A stretch of DNA of 59,029 nt from Bacteroidota bacterium (GCA_013298545.1 JAAFIA010000012.1:1-59029), one strand, 5' to 3'. Shown: positions 36,162 through 45,763, counted from the first letter of the stretch. Notes: generated from the sequence alone by a model not told the origin. Program-made: numbers and translations.

Positions 36162-36374
36162 ATGATGCCTTTACTTCGTTTCTTCTTCGTATTGACACTT
36201 TTGGTTGTTGGTCTAAGCGCTTGCCGCCGCAATCAAGGGGCATCCAATCCATACAAAGACGCACGCAAACATCCAAGCGATCAAATTGCGAAAGAGCATG
36301 CGCGCGGGTCTAAAAAAGCGCATAAAATTTTCCTGAAAACACAGAAGAAGAATAAGAAGAAGTTGGGGTATTGA
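36162..36374 (+). CDS. Tiny basic lipoprotein
   Basis: This 70-residue peptide has a lipoprotein signal ending LSAC (C20). A positively charged tail with SKKAHKIFLKTQKKNKKKLGY follows. It is too short for a folded enzyme. ATG codons at 36162 and 36165 are both possible starts. It may anchor to the outer membrane and bind anionic surfaces; that is inference. Confidence 0.6.
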   Translation: MMPLLRFFFVLTLLVVGLSACRRNQGASNPYKDARKHPSDQIAKEHARGSKKAHKIFLKTQKKNKKKLGY

Positions 36375-36407
36375 GGGGTGGCGTTTATGGACGCATTACG
36401 GTTATAG

Positions 36408-36675
36408 ATTCCAAGCTCCAAGTTCCAAAGAGTGGCGGTTATGATTGTAAGCGATTTTCTTCCCCCCTTTCTCAAACTAGAAATTAGATATTTTTTCCCG
36501 TGTTACTTGCGCTTATTTGGAAATTGGCGAATTAATACCTTGGAGATTTGGTGCTGATCCCGAGGCTTAGGGACGGCATTGGAACTTGGGATTTGGTGCA
36601 GAAGCCTCGGCATTGGAACTTGGAGCTTGGAACTTGGAACTTGGAATTTGGAGCTTGAAACTTGGAACTTGGAAC
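36408..36675. repeat. Modular intergenic repeat with GGAACTTGGAATTTGG units and an inverted arm
   Basis: Between the tiny lipoprotein and csaA, CCAAGCTCCAAGTTCCAA (36411-36428) is the reverse complement of TTGGAACTTGGAGCTTGG at 36613-36630. Tandem GGAACTTGG units follow to about 36675. Read as protein it gives WNLEL-like repeats. No gene is seen in this 321-base gap. Confidence 0.85.
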
Positions 36676-36695
36676 TTAATCCCTTAATTTTAACC

Positions 36696-37028
36696 ATGAC
36701 CGACTTTTCAAATTTCGAAGCATTGGATATACGCGTTGGAACAATTCTGGAAGCATTTGAATTTCCCGAAGCGCGTAAGCCAGCATACAAACTCAAAATC
36801 GATTTTGGTGTACTTGGTATTTTACAATCGTCGGCCCAAATCACACAGCTATACCCTTTAGAATCGTTGATTGGGAAACAAATCATTGCCGTAGTTAATT
36901 TTCCACCGCGACAAATTGGACCATTTCTTTCGCAAGTATTGGTATTGGGAATTTATGCCGGAGATCAGGGCGAAGTTGTGTTGTTGCAACCAGAACGTGC
37001 GGTAAGCAACGGATCAAAAATTGGTTAA
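36696..37028 (+). CDS. csaA: tRNA-binding domain protein CsaA
   Basis: This 110-residue OB-fold protein has the CsaA signature: FEALDIRVGTILEAFEFPEARKPAYKLKIDFG and later KQIIAVVNFPPRQIGPFLSQVLVLG. It binds tRNA or unfolded protein and is reported as an export chaperone in Bacillus. The start is MTDF at 36696. A longer in-frame reading upstream translates the intergenic repeat and is not coding. Its stop overlaps that of the convergent gene (TTAA). Confidence 0.93.
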   Translation: MTDFSNFEALDIRVGTILEAFEFPEARKPAYKLKIDFGVLGILQSSAQITQLYPLESLIGKQIIAVVNFPPRQIGPFLSQVLVLGIYAGDQGEVVLLQPERAVSNGSKIG

Positions 37029-38074
37029 CGTATTTTTGCTGAAGGAAAGCGCGATACCGGTAAGGTTTGTTTAGGCCAGTATGCGCGCATGAAATCAATT
37101 TCTAGTTGTACGCTGCTTGAATGGCAACGTGGTCCAAAAGAATCGGCTCGGCGCAGACAGGCGTACCACAGAGCCGCAGGCGTATTTTCGGGAAGCGGTT
37201 TGCCCCAACACAGTTGTGCATAACGTCCGTATTTTCCTGACTCGCGCAGATGGCTGTCGTTATTTTTCAACCAAGCATCGAGCAACAAGAGGTATTGAAT
37301 TTCAGTCAACCAATTGTTTTGAATGGTTGGTGTAGCATGATGCCACGCCTGAATCATACTTTCATTGCACAAAATATAGGTGCGCAAAACCGAGCGGTGT
37401 TTTTTCCTTTTTTGTTTTGATCGTGCGGTCGCAGAAGCGACATCAACTACGTTGAAATCGGTGCGAATCGGTTCGGTAAGTTCATCTTCAAAATAGACCG
37501 CAGCAATGTGGTGTTTACGTTTCTCAATTTCTGTTAGCGGAAGAATGCGCCCAGCGGCATCAACCACTTCAAATTGCGTTTTGGTGTGTGGGAGAAAGTT
37601 GACGATTAAAGCACTATCCGCCAATTCCACACGAATCAATTGCGAAGGCGTTTCGCTTCCTGTTTCGGTTAAGCAAGCCCATGAAACGGGCCAGGCATCG
37701 CGTTTACGGGCATAATCAGCGCCACGCAAAATTTCTGCTATCGGATTTTTTCTGATTTTTTTATCGCGCAGTCGCAAATCGTAATGACCCGTAATGGCAT
37801 TGATGGGCAAGGCTTGTGTGAGCAAGGCATCTTGATCGATACAGGATTTCAGGCTGGTTTCATCCATCCACAAATACAGCGTGCGGCAATGCGTTTGCGT
37901 ACGCGAAACAGCGCGTTTTTGCAACCAGAATTGCAAAACAGAATCAACTTGTTTGTTGGAGGTGTCGCTTGGGCGTGCGGGAGCGTGCGGCGTGGCGCGG
38001 GAGGGTTGCATTTCCGAAATCCAGCAAACCATGAAGAGGCCAACCAGCAAGCAGAAACGCAACATCATATTCAT
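37025..38074 (-). CDS. Exported protein of unknown function
   Basis: This 349-residue protein has a hydrophobic N-terminus (about 4-20, FCLLVGLFMVCWI) suggesting export. A mostly soluble domain follows, with segments such as HYDLRLRDKKIRKNPIAEILRG and LLDAWLKNNDSHLRESGKYGRYAQLCWG. The family is not recognised. The stop overlaps csaA in convergent fashion. The gene ends 8 bases upstream of der. Confidence 0.55.
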   Translation of the reverse strand: MNMMLRFCLLVGLFMVCWISEMQPSRATPHAPARPSDTSNKQVDSVLQFWLQKRAVSRTQTHCRTLYLWMDETSLKSCIDQDALLTQALPINAITGHYDLRLRDKKIRKNPIAEILRGADYARKRDAWPVSWACLTETGSETPSQLIRVELADSALIVNFLPHTKTQFEVVDAAGRILPLTEIEKRKHHIAAVYFEDELTEPIRTDFNVVDVASATARSKQKRKKHRSVLRTYILCNESMIQAWHHATPTIQNNWLTEIQYLLLLDAWLKNNDSHLRESGKYGRYAQLCWGKPLPENTPAALWYACLRRADSFGPRCHSSSVQLEIDFMRAYWPKQTLPVSRFPSAKIR

Positions 38075-38082
38075 GACCGCAT

Positions 38083-39387
38083 TTATTTTTTACGCATGAG
38101 CACCGTAACGGGCACGCCTGTAAGCGGGAAATTTTCGCGCAGTTTATTTTCCAGAAAACGTTTGTACGAATCGCTCACATACTGCGGCAGGTTGCAGAAA
38201 AAGGCAAACATCGGCGTTTGCGAATGCAATTGCTGCACGTATTTGATGCGCACATATTTTCCTTTGAGCGCTGGCGGTGGTGTATGCTCGATGATCGGCA
38301 ACATCACATCGTTGAGTTTCGATGTACTGATGCGTTGCTTGCGGTTGTGGTGAACCGCCATGCCTTCTTCGAGTGCTTTCAACACACGCTGCTTCGTTTT
38401 GGCCGAAACAAAAAGAATCGGCACATCGCGGAACGGTGCAATTTTATTGCGGATTTTTTCTTCAAACTCAACCGTCGATTTGTTGGTCTTCTCTACCAAA
38501 TCCCATTTATTGACGAGAATAATCAAGCCTTTGTGGTTGGTTTGCGCCAAGTGCAAAATACTCATGTCTTGCGCGTCGAAGCCAATGGTTGCATCGATCA
38601 TCAAAAAACACACATCGCATTCTTCGATGGTACGCACTGCGCGCATGACGGAATAAAATTCCAAATCTTCGCTGACTTTACTTTTCTTGCGCAAACCAGC
38701 CGTATCAACCAAAATCATATCGTGGCCGAAACTTTGGAAACGCGTATGAATGGAATCGCGGGTGGTTCCGGCAATATCGGTTACAATTTGACGGTCTTCG
38801 CCAAGCAAGGCATTGAGCAAAGACGATTTGCCCACATTCGGGCGACCAACAATTGCAAAGCGCGGAACATTTTCATCTGATTCTGGTTCATCTGGACCGA
38901 GGTTGGCGGTAATTTCGTCGAGCAATTCGCCGGTACCGCTTCCGTTCACGGCAGAAATGCCAAAGGGTTCGCCCAAGCCGTAGCTATAAAACTCCGCGGT
39001 CATGGTTTGGCGCAGGGCCGTATCCACTTTATTGGCAACCAAAATGGCTTTTTTACCACTTCGGCGAATGAGTTGTGCCACTTCTTCGTCGAGCGGCGTG
39101 CTACCTTCAAACGCATCCACCACAAAGAGAATAATGGTTGCTTCATCCACAGCGAGATTGACCTGGCGGCGGATTTCACTTTCAAATGTATCGTCAGACC
39201 CAACAGCCCATCCACCCGTATCAATGATCGAAAAAATACGTCCGTTCCATTCCGCTTTGCCGTAGTGGCGGTCGCGGGTAACGCCAGAAACCTCGTCAAC
39301 AATAGCCTGACGTGTTCCGGTAAGACGGTTAAAAAGCGTTGATTTACCCACATTGGGGCGACCAACAATTGCAATAATATTCGGCAT
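38083..39387 (-). CDS. der: GTPase Der (EngA), ribosome biogenesis
   Basis: This 434-residue double GTPase acts in 50S assembly. Domain 1 has GRPNVGKST near the start, DTGGW and NKVD; domain 2 has [19 protein letters not shown] and NKWD. A KH-like C-terminal domain follows. The start is MPNIIAIVG at 39387. An in-frame upstream ATG at 39516 would add 43 residues translated from an intergenic repeat, so it is rejected. The TACTTTTG -7 box (39392-39399) sits only 4 bases before this ATG. Confidence 0.97.
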   Translation of the reverse strand: MPNIIAIVGRPNVGKSTLFNRLTGTRQAIVDEVSGVTRDRHYGKAEWNGRIFSIIDTGGWAVGSDDTFESEIRRQVNLAVDEATIILFVVDAFEGSTPLDEEVAQLIRRSGKKAILVANKVDTALRQTMTAEFYSYGLGEPFGISAVNGSGTGELLDEITANLGPDEPESDENVPRFAIVGRPNVGKSSLLNALLGEDRQIVTDIAGTTRDSIHTRFQSFGHDMILVDTAGLRKKSKVSEDLEFYSVMRAVRTIEECDVCFLMIDATIGFDAQDMSILHLAQTNHKGLIILVNKWDLVEKTNKSTVEFEEKIRNKIAPFRDVPILFVSAKTKQRVLKALEEGMAVHHNRKQRISTSKLNDVMLPIIEHTPPPALKGKYVRIKYVQQLHSQTPMFAFFCNLPQYVSDSYKRFLENKLRENFPLTGVPVTVLMRKK

Positions 39388-39391
39388 GGCG

Positions 39392-39399
39392 CAAAAGTA
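39392..39399 (-). promoter_or_regulatory. -7 box TACTTTTG of der, 4 bases before the start codon
   Basis: Read on the minus strand, TACTTTTG matches TAnnTTTG. With a transcription start a few bases beyond the box, the der mRNA would begin at or next to the ATG. Confidence 0.5.
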
Positions 39400-39424
39400 C
39401 GACATATTTGCCCTCAGATAGCCA

Positions 39425-39560
39425 TAAGCGAGGATTGTGAGTTGGTGAATTGTAAGTTGGTGAATTGATGAGTTCGTGAGTTCGTGAGTTGGAGAGTTGG
39501 AGAATCGCTCATTCACTCATTCGCCAATTCACCAATTCATCAATTCTCATGTCTAGCGTG
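39425..39560. repeat. Modular intergenic repeat, GTTGGTGAATTG and inverted CAATTCACCAA units
   Basis: Tandem GAGTTGGTGAATTG units (about 39437-39500) face CAATTCACCAATTC units (about 39523-39545) and end in CTCATGTCTAGCG. This matches modules seen at 10185 and 13807. It is the source of the spurious N-terminal extension of der. Confidence 0.85.
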
Positions 39561-39576
39561 GGCAGAGCGCGTGGTC

Positions 39577-41055
39577 TTACCGAATATCTTTCAATAGCAA
39601 GTTTCGCATTGTTTCGCCGCTGAGGTAGCTTTTGGCCCAATAGGTCAATTCGGAACTTCCGGGCAGGCCGGCAGACGTTTTTCCTTCTACGGCAAGCACA
39701 AGTTGATCGTTGAATTTTTGCATGAGTTTCTTTTTCTCTACGCCATCGGCCAGCAAGAGTTTTCCGAAAAACTTCACTACGGTTGATTCGTAGGCAAACC
39801 AGGCTTTGCGTTTGCGTAAGAACCGTTCTACGTTGATGAGTTCGTATTCCAACAAATCGTGTTTGTTCAATTCATACCACAAAACCAAACGCAGCATGCG
39901 CGCAGTGTGTTGCAAATCTTGTCGGTGTTCTGTTTTTTCTTGTTTGATGATGCGCTCAATCCAATGCAAGGCTTTTTTCCAATCGTTGAGCAAGAAATAC
40001 GACATCCCGATATTGTGGCAAAACGCAATCTCGCGGGCCTTGTTGACTTTGGTTTTGTAACGCACCAATCCGGTTTCAATTTCTTCGACAAGCGTGTTGA
40101 GGTTGTCGAAGCCGTCGGTGTTCATGAGGTGGAGGAGTTTCATGAAAAAGACGTTTTGGAATTGTTCGGCTTCTTCTTCGGCGGTTTTACAGACTAGTTT
40201 TTCTATTCTATGAATGCCACTCAACATCGAAACAAAATCGCCAGATGAATGCGAAGTGCTAACATAATTTGATAATAGTTTATTGAATTCAATTCCATCA
40301 TCAGCTATGCGTTCAGGATATTTTTCCCAATCTTGAATCAGTTTCGCATAGTGATCTCTTGCTTTTGCAAATTCTTTGTTACGAATAGCGAGAGCTGCTT
40401 TCCCCATAAGCAGATGATGTCGAATAATTAAACAATCGCCCTCCTCTATTTCGATACTCATGCTTTCTCTGATCGTCGCAATAGCTTGCGTTTCATCTTT
40501 GGTGTAATACTGCCGCAATCCTAAAAAAGAAAAATTGCGAAACTGTTCTGCACGTACAAATCGGTTATTTTGTTCTACGGCAAAAGCAATGCGTTCTTGA
40601 TTTGCTTTTAGCGACGCAATCATTCCAGTTTGACTATGCGCCAAGAGTACCGATTCTTTCAAGAGTAAGAGATCGATTAGAACCAAGAGTCGATCAAAAC
40701 GTTCTGCAAAAACAATGGCTTTATCCAGTTGCTCTTTACTTTCCACATACAAGCGTCGTTCGAGCAAGAGGTTTGCGTTTTGACGCATTTCAGCCAATTG
40801 GAGATCAATTGAACTTGCGGTTTGATATACTTTGAGGTAATGTAAAATTCGTTCCCACAAATAATTGCTATCAACCAACGAAAATTTTTCGGCTTTTTCT
40901 GCCGACTTCATCGCAGCAATGTATTTTGATGAACGCTGTTTCGGAATGCTGGTCAATGCTTGCAAATGAAGCGTAACATAGCGTTTTTCAGAGGCGGAAA
41001 GCGATTGAATTAATCCAACCAAATTTTTTCGCCAAGTCCATTGGGGTTGATCCAT
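39577..41055 (-). CDS. Helical (TPR-like) protein of unknown function
   Basis: This 492-residue cytoplasmic protein is built of paired helices throughout, TPR-like (for example AKARDHYAKLIQDWEKYPE, FLLNDWKKALHWIERIIKQ). It starts SLSASEKRYVTLHLQAL, a motif I associate with an unnamed Bacteroidota family. No catalytic motif. The ATG at 41055 (MDQPQW) is chosen; an in-frame start 4 codons upstream is also possible. Scaffold or regulator by inference. Confidence 0.65.
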   Translation of the reverse strand: MDQPQWTWRKNLVGLIQSLSASEKRYVTLHLQALTSIPKQRSSKYIAAMKSAEKAEKFSLVDSNYLWERILHYLKVYQTASSIDLQLAEMRQNANLLLERRLYVESKEQLDKAIVFAERFDRLLVLIDLLLLKESVLLAHSQTGMIASLKANQERIAFAVEQNNRFVRAEQFRNFSFLGLRQYYTKDETQAIATIRESMSIEIEEGDCLIIRHHLLMGKAALAIRNKEFAKARDHYAKLIQDWEKYPERIADDGIEFNKLLSNYVSTSHSSGDFVSMLSGIHRIEKLVCKTAEEEAEQFQNVFFMKLLHLMNTDGFDNLNTLVEEIETGLVRYKTKVNKAREIAFCHNIGMSYFLLNDWKKALHWIERIIKQEKTEHRQDLQHTARMLRLVLWYELNKHDLLEYELINVERFLRKRKAWFAYESTVVKFFGKLLLADGVEKKKLMQKFNDQLVLAVEGKTSAGLPGSSELTYWAKSYLSGETMRNLLLKDIR

Positions 41056-41252
41056 AAATACAAGCAATAATTTACCGAAATATAGGCATTTTCTAGAATA
41101 AGCAGCTTTTGCGAATTAGTATAAATCACTAGATGTCAACACATTGAAATAAAAAACAAAATTATCGGAACTAAAAAAACGCCCCCATAAATGTAAATTC
41201 TGTTTCGGTTAGATGTTGTTATTTAGCTGCTGAAACTAAAAAACTAAACAAC

Positions 41253-41738
41253 ATGAGCTACATCGTATTCTTTAAAGCCAATAGACAACTCGCCATCTAT
41301 AACGGTGGTACAATTACTGAAGCATGGCTTCTACGAAAAACAAATCAAAATAATACACTTACAAATAAGTTTATAAAACTTTATATCGATAGTAGTGGAA
41401 TATTAAAAGCAGAGACTGCGGTTGATGATAGTGGCGTTGAATTAACAAGTCCTCCCATTAATCCGTATTATGAAACATCCATAATTATCAACATGGGAGA
41501 TAATAAACTAGGCGATATTTGGACTGATGATAATTGTCTTATTGTTGGAACTGGCGATATTCGAAATCTTAGTGGTGGTGATATCGCTACGCTTCACAAA
41601 TTTAAAATCGATAGCAATTATTCTGTCATACTATCTTCCGAAAGTGATCGATACATTAAACTGTATTATATGAAAAACAAGGCTGGGGCATACACAACTG
41701 TAACAATTCCATCTAGTATTATTAAAAATGGTAAATAA
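41253..41738 (+). CDS. Unknown protein of AT-rich pentein cassette
   Basis: This 161-residue protein has no signal peptide or membrane segment. It looks beta-rich (FFKANRQLAIYNGG, FIKLYIDSSGILKAE, IKLYYMKNKAGAY). No family is recognised. It overlaps the pentein-like gene that follows by 11 bases if that gene starts at 41728, and would be translationally linked. The low G+C is shared with the following two genes. Confidence 0.6.
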   Translation: MSYIVFFKANRQLAIYNGGTITEAWLLRKTNQNNTLTNKFIKLYIDSSGILKAETAVDDSGVELTSPPINPYYETSIIINMGDNKLGDIWTDDNCLIVGTGDIRNLSGGDIATLHKFKIDSNYSVILSSESDRYIKLYYMKNKAGAYTTVTIPSSIIKNGK

Positions 41739-42885
41739 GATGCATACAGCAATATATTCAGCGGTTGGGATGATCAAAAAAATACTGATCATCACAACCG
41801 AAAAGTGTAATCAAGGCAACGAAAAATTTTTTTTTCGCCCTTACAAGAAGATGGCAAAATCTTTCAATAAAAACTTGAATGCCAGAACGATTAAGTTATC
41901 AATTTTTTTTCAATGCGAGAATGGACATACAATCGAAGATATAGATCAGTTAAAAATTAACTACGCACAAGACTTCATAGAACCTGTACTTCTATTACCA
42001 GTTGAAGGCGATAACAATAAAGCCATGCCAAGTTGGACACAAGATTTTTTACATATCAATCCTAATAATTTTTTATGTCTGCCCAATCTCCCAGAATCAT
42101 TATTAAATGGATTACGTGAAAATTTAAATCTAGAAAATAAAATAGAATTTGGCAATATATTCTCAGGCGCAGGAAATATTATACGTGGAAATTGTATTAC
42201 AGGCGATTATTTAATTATTGGGAAACTAGAATTGCCATACAACATCGACGATATTGCAAAAAAATGTGGTGTGTTAAAAGAACGAATTATGATTTTTGAA
42301 ATTGAAGGCTTGAATGCTAACTCAAAACTATTTTATCACCTTGATATGTTTATGTGTTTGCTTGGTGATACAGGTGATGGCAAACAGACAATTTTGATTG
42401 CAGATCCTGAAGGCAAAATTAATATACCAGAAGATAATGTAGTAAGCGATGTAAAAAAAGAACTTTTGATCTGGGGACGAAAAATTGGTATTCAATTTAA
42501 ATTTATAGATATTCCAACAATTTTCATACGTGATACAAATGGAATACATGCAGAAACAATTTCGTATTTAAATGCCATCGTTGAAAATTATCACGAATGT
42601 GACAATCATCATTTGAATATCTTTTTGCCCAGTTATTCGTTTGAAGAAAAATATGAATTCGAGAAACAATTTAAGCGAATAATTTCAAGTGTAGATGGAG
42701 TAGATCGAAATCGGGCTTTTGAGAAAGCTGTTTTTTTTGAAAACGATCAGTTAAAAAAAATCCTATTGGCAGAAATACCTCATCTACAACTTCATTTTAT
42801 AGATTACAATTTTCGTGGTATGACACACCTTTTAGCTTCCCTCCATTGCCTCACCAAAGTAGTCGAACGCGACCTCATTGATTAA
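41728..42885 (+). CDS. Pentein-fold (guanidino-group modifying) enzyme-like protein
   Basis: This protein of 385 residues from the first ATG shows the catalytic pattern of arginine/agmatine deiminases and amidinotransferases. W103-T-Q-D106 corresponds to the W-x-R/x-D motif, S-G-A-G-N150 to GGN, H204-L-D206 to HxD, and a C-terminal RGMTHLLASLHCLT has C374 in place of the nucleophilic Cys after His. There is no signal peptide, so it acts in the cytoplasm. Which guanidino compound it acts on is unknown. Possible starts are 41728, 41740 and 41770. It sits between an unknown protein and an exported beta-barrel-like protein in a low-G+C block. Confidence 0.72.
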   Translation: MVNKMHTAIYSAVGMIKKILIITTEKCNQGNEKFFFRPYKKMAKSFNKNLNARTIKLSIFFQCENGHTIEDIDQLKINYAQDFIEPVLLLPVEGDNNKAMPSWTQDFLHINPNNFLCLPNLPESLLNGLRENLNLENKIEFGNIFSGAGNIIRGNCITGDYLIIGKLELPYNIDDIAKKCGVLKERIMIFEIEGLNANSKLFYHLDMFMCLLGDTGDGKQTILIADPEGKINIPEDNVVSDVKKELLIWGRKIGIQFKFIDIPTIFIRDTNGIHAETISYLNAIVENYHECDNHHLNIFLPSYSFEEKYEFEKQFKRIISSVDGVDRNRAFEKAVFFENDQLKKILLAEIPHLQLHFIDYNFRGMTHLLASLHCLTKVVERDLID

Positions 42886-42908
42886 CTAACCACTAAAAAC
42901 CATACACC

Positions 42909-43730
42909 ATGAAAAACCGACGAATACTCCTCGTCTTGGCCGCGCTTTGGCTAAATGTTTCCGCATTTTCTCAAAGCTTACTCCTTTATGAAGATAATAA
43001 AATGCGGATGGAAAACAAAGCTGATAATACCGAAAATACAAATACAAATTTTCTATTTACATCATTTGGTTCGGGTATTAACATAAACTTTCAAGAGGAT
43101 AAAACCTCTACACAATTTGATCTCTCGGCAAATACGATTGATTACGAAATTGATTTACGCTCTAAACCAGATAAGAAAACAGACAGTTTAATTGGTAACA
43201 GACTTCTATTCACGCTCATCAACCGAGCCGCAATTAGTTCTGATACGATTTTCTACAATCCTATAAATTATCTCGGCACTAGAAATGGTTCTCCATTTAC
43301 TGGACGGCTAAGTTGGAATTGCCGATTAGGTAAAGAATACGAAGATGTTAGAAATAGATTTCGTATATCTGCTGATGCTCGCTATATACCATACTTGGAT
43401 TATGAAAATAAACGCAGTAGAGGACTTTCTTCAACATTCACAGCAAGTTTTATCTTTCAAAGAAAAGCATCCGTTATCGACAAAGAAAGTAACGGCCTAT
43501 TTTATTTTGAGCCATCATTTTTTATTGCATTGAATGATAAAAAAATTAATGCTACAATTTTTAAAGAACGTGAAAAATATCCTTATTTACTTGGTGCAGA
43601 ACTTTTCATGGGATTCATTGGAAAAAAATTACAAGAAAACGATTTTGGTATTAAAGCAAAATGGTATTGGCAAGGCATAAATGGCCCAAATCTCCAGTTC
43701 GGATTTTCCTTCAGCCCAACGCGTAACTAA
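42909..43730 (+). CDS. Exported beta-rich protein of pentein cassette
   Basis: This 273-residue protein has a signal peptide to about residue 22 (LNVSAFSQ). It is predicted beta-rich, with alternating patterns such as RFRISADARYIPYLDY, SSTFTASFIFQRK and a C-terminal FGFSFSPTRN. An outer-membrane barrel with a C-terminal aromatic strand is possible. No family is recognised. The stop is shared in part with the convergent radical SAM gene (CTAA). Confidence 0.58.
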   Translation: MKNRRILLVLAALWLNVSAFSQSLLLYEDNKMRMENKADNTENTNTNFLFTSFGSGININFQEDKTSTQFDLSANTIDYEIDLRSKPDKKTDSLIGNRLLFTLINRAAISSDTIFYNPINYLGTRNGSPFTGRLSWNCRLGKEYEDVRNRFRISADARYIPYLDYENKRSRGLSSTFTASFIFQRKASVIDKESNGLFYFEPSFFIALNDKKINATIFKEREKYPYLLGAELFMGFIGKKLQENDFGIKAKWYWQGINGPNLQFGFSFSPTRN

Positions 43731-45229
43731 AATCCCTCCACCTCCGGCTGCCGATACTTCCAAAATTTCTGCATCGCTTTAATTTCTATCGGCCAGCCAT
43801 ACATGCTTGTTTTGTAACGCAAGGCTGATACATTTTTCATCAGCTTGCGTTGCAAGGGCGTGAGGCGGATGTCGGAAACGGTGGGGTAATAACCATTCAA
43901 CACCGTTTCGAAATTGCGGATTTTGTCAACCATTTCGGCGGTGAGCCAAGGTGTGAGTGGATTTTTACGCAAATCGAACTTTTCCCATGCCGGGCTAATC
44001 CAGTCCTCCAATTTTTCTGGAAAACGAAATCCAGAATCCAATACTTTTTGGTACATCTCCGAACCTTCTGTTGGAACGGGACTATAGACATAAATAATAA
44101 TTTCGGTATCGGGATTGACTGCTTTTACTTTGCGGATGAAAGCCATGTCTTCGTCAATCTGCTTCATCACTTGCTCCGGCGTATCGGCGGGTGTTCCGAG
44201 CACAAACGAATATTCAGGAATGATGTCGAATTTGCGGAGGCGTTCGGCAAATTTCAAAATTTGTGCACCCGTTTGTGTGCCGCCTTTGTCCATTTTTTTC
44301 AACACTTCATCGTTGCCTGTTTCTGCGCCAAAGAAAATCATCTTGCATCCCGCCGCACGCATCAACGCTAAGGATTCGTCTTTGTACTTATCCAACGTGT
44401 CAATCCGCCCCTCGCCCCACCAAATCATATTTTCTTTTTGAATCAGTTTCGAAAATTCGACCGTTCGTTTTTCCGACACAAAGAAATTATTGTCGTGAAA
44501 TTCAATCGCATTTCCGCCATGCTGTTCTTTCAACCACACAATATCGCGGTAAATCAACTCAGCCGATTTGCCTTTCCAACGCGCATTATAAATAGGTACA
44601 ACCGCACAAAACGAACACGTAAACGGACAACCAAAACTCGAATGGTACGCAATGGTTTTGGTGCCTAAATACGTTTTACCCAAATACCGTTTGAGCGGAT
44701 AAAACGCATCCAATTTGGTATATGGAATTTGCGGCAACGAATCTTGATCGTACAATTCGTCTTTACGCGTCTTGATGGCTTTGCCGTCTTGTTTAAAAAT
44801 CAAATTTGGAATGCTAGACCAATCGGTGATGCCTTGCTCCCACGCATCGATCAACGCCGGAAAACATTTATCGCCAGGACCATAAACGATCACATCAACA
44901 AAATCGGAATCGAGGCACGTTTTCCATTGATTGGAAGCAAAATAACCGCCCCAAATGATGCGGATGTGCGGAAATTTTTCGCGTACCGCTTTCGAGATTG
45001 GAATGGCCTGACGCAGTTGTGGCCCCGGCATCACCGTTACCGCGAAATAACGGTAAGCACCCGTTGCCAAAAGATCAAAAATTTTTGTTGCCGGATCAGT
45101 TTCTAAATTTCCATCCACCAAATTCCACGCGTAGCGGCCTTCGACAGCAGCGGCAACGGCAAGAATGGAATTGGGAATACGCGGTTTGGTACTTGCCGCG
45201 CGTGGATTGAAAAATAAAATTTTCGACAT
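43727..45229 (-). CDS. B12-binding-domain radical SAM protein
   Basis: This 500-residue protein has an N-terminal cobalamin-binding-like Rossmann domain (about 1-150; GGYFASNQW). The radical SAM core has C201-x3-C205-x2-C208 in FGCPFTCSFCAV. The SAM-binding GAETGND stretch lies further on. It belongs to the BchE/HpnP-like class that does methylations or rearrangements, often on lipids or natural products. Substrate not known. It is convergent with the beta-rich gene and separated from priA by a repeat region. Confidence 0.88.
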   Translation of the reverse strand: MSKILFFNPRAASTKPRIPNSILAVAAAVEGRYAWNLVDGNLETDPATKIFDLLATGAYRYFAVTVMPGPQLRQAIPISKAVREKFPHIRIIWGGYFASNQWKTCLDSDFVDVIVYGPGDKCFPALIDAWEQGITDWSSIPNLIFKQDGKAIKTRKDELYDQDSLPQIPYTKLDAFYPLKRYLGKTYLGTKTIAYHSSFGCPFTCSFCAVVPIYNARWKGKSAELIYRDIVWLKEQHGGNAIEFHDNNFFVSEKRTVEFSKLIQKENMIWWGEGRIDTLDKYKDESLALMRAAGCKMIFFGAETGNDEVLKKMDKGGTQTGAQILKFAERLRKFDIIPEYSFVLGTPADTPEQVMKQIDEDMAFIRKVKAVNPDTEIIIYVYSPVPTEGSEMYQKVLDSGFRFPEKLEDWISPAWEKFDLRKNPLTPWLTAEMVDKIRNFETVLNGYYPTVSDIRLTPLQRKLMKNVSALRYKTSMYGWPIEIKAMQKFWKYRQPEVEGF

Positions 45230-45395
45230 ACGTTTTACAAAAATACGTGTTTATGCCTTGCGTAAATTTCCTGTGTGCAAATCATTCGCTTGAAAATGAT
45301 GGATTGTCTTTCACATTTGGTGTTTTATGCTAAAACAAGTCTTTTCTCCTAAGTCTTCGAGAATACTATCCCTCAGTTCACCGCACAAGGAAATA

Positions 45396-45535
45396 TTAAC
45401 CGCAAGGAAACTCAAAGAGCGCGAAGGGAAATTAACCGCGAAGAGCGCAAAGCAGGCGCAAAGAACGCGAAGAAAAGTCAACCGCGAAGAGCGCAAAGTA
45501 GGCGCAAAGAACGCAAAGGAAAAGTAACTACAAAG
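45396..45535. repeat. AACCGCGAAGAGCGCAAAG tandem repeat
   Basis: A 46-bp unit (starting 45435 and again 45481) with few mismatches, preceded by degenerate copies from about 45396. In one frame it gives Lys/Arg-rich peptide (AKSAKQAQRTRRK). It is non-coding by context: there is no start, and both neighbouring genes end or start elsewhere. Confidence 0.8.
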
Positions 45536-45537
45536 CA

Positions 45538-45763
45538 CGTCGCTAGTATCTGCGGGGAGACGTCCACGGAAGGTGCGAAGTTGTTCTAAAAAGAGGCTAA
45601 CAAGCATAACCGTCAGGCCTCTTTTTAGGACAATTTGGTTTCCGTGGTGCCTTTTCTTTGTTACTTTCTTTGGGCAAACAAAGAAAGTAAAGAACAACTT
45701 CCTTTTCAGCACTCCAACCGTAAGCTCGCCGCAGGCGAATCGTATCAAGTACGTCGCTAGTAT
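45538..45763. repeat. Structured intergenic element flanked by 13-bp direct repeats
   Basis: ACGTCGCTAGTAT occurs at 45538-45550 and 45751-45763. Between them lie nested inverted repeats: CCACGGAA/TTCCGTGG (45564-45571, 45640-45647), AAGTTGTTCT/AGAACAACTT (45578-45587, 45691-45700), a 12-bp stem CTAAAAAGAGGC/GCCTCTTTTTAG (45586-45597, 45617-45628) and TTACTTTCTTTG/CAAAGAAAGTAA (45661-45672, 45679-45690). The first hairpin could terminate transcripts. With the tandem repeat, this accounts for the 566-base gap before priA; no gene is seen. Confidence 0.75.

Noticed and set aside
36579-36695. N-terminal extension of csaA
   Set aside because: It is the intergenic GGAACTTGG repeat read as WNLEL-like peptide; CsaA proteins begin near the ATG at 36696.
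39388-39516. N-terminal extension of der by 43 codons
   Set aside because: It translates the GTTGGTGAATTG repeat and lies upstream of a good -7 box; the conserved GTPase start MPNIIAIVG at 39387 is used.
41821-42750. Homopolymer runs in the pentein-like gene as phase-variable frameshift sites
   Set aside because: The frame stays open through all of them and the residues fit the family pattern, so no frameshift is needed; AT-rich genes commonly carry such runs.
45327-45527. Lys/Arg-rich open frame in the gap before priA
   Set aside because: It translates the 46-bp tandem repeat; no ribosome-binding site and no family-like composition.
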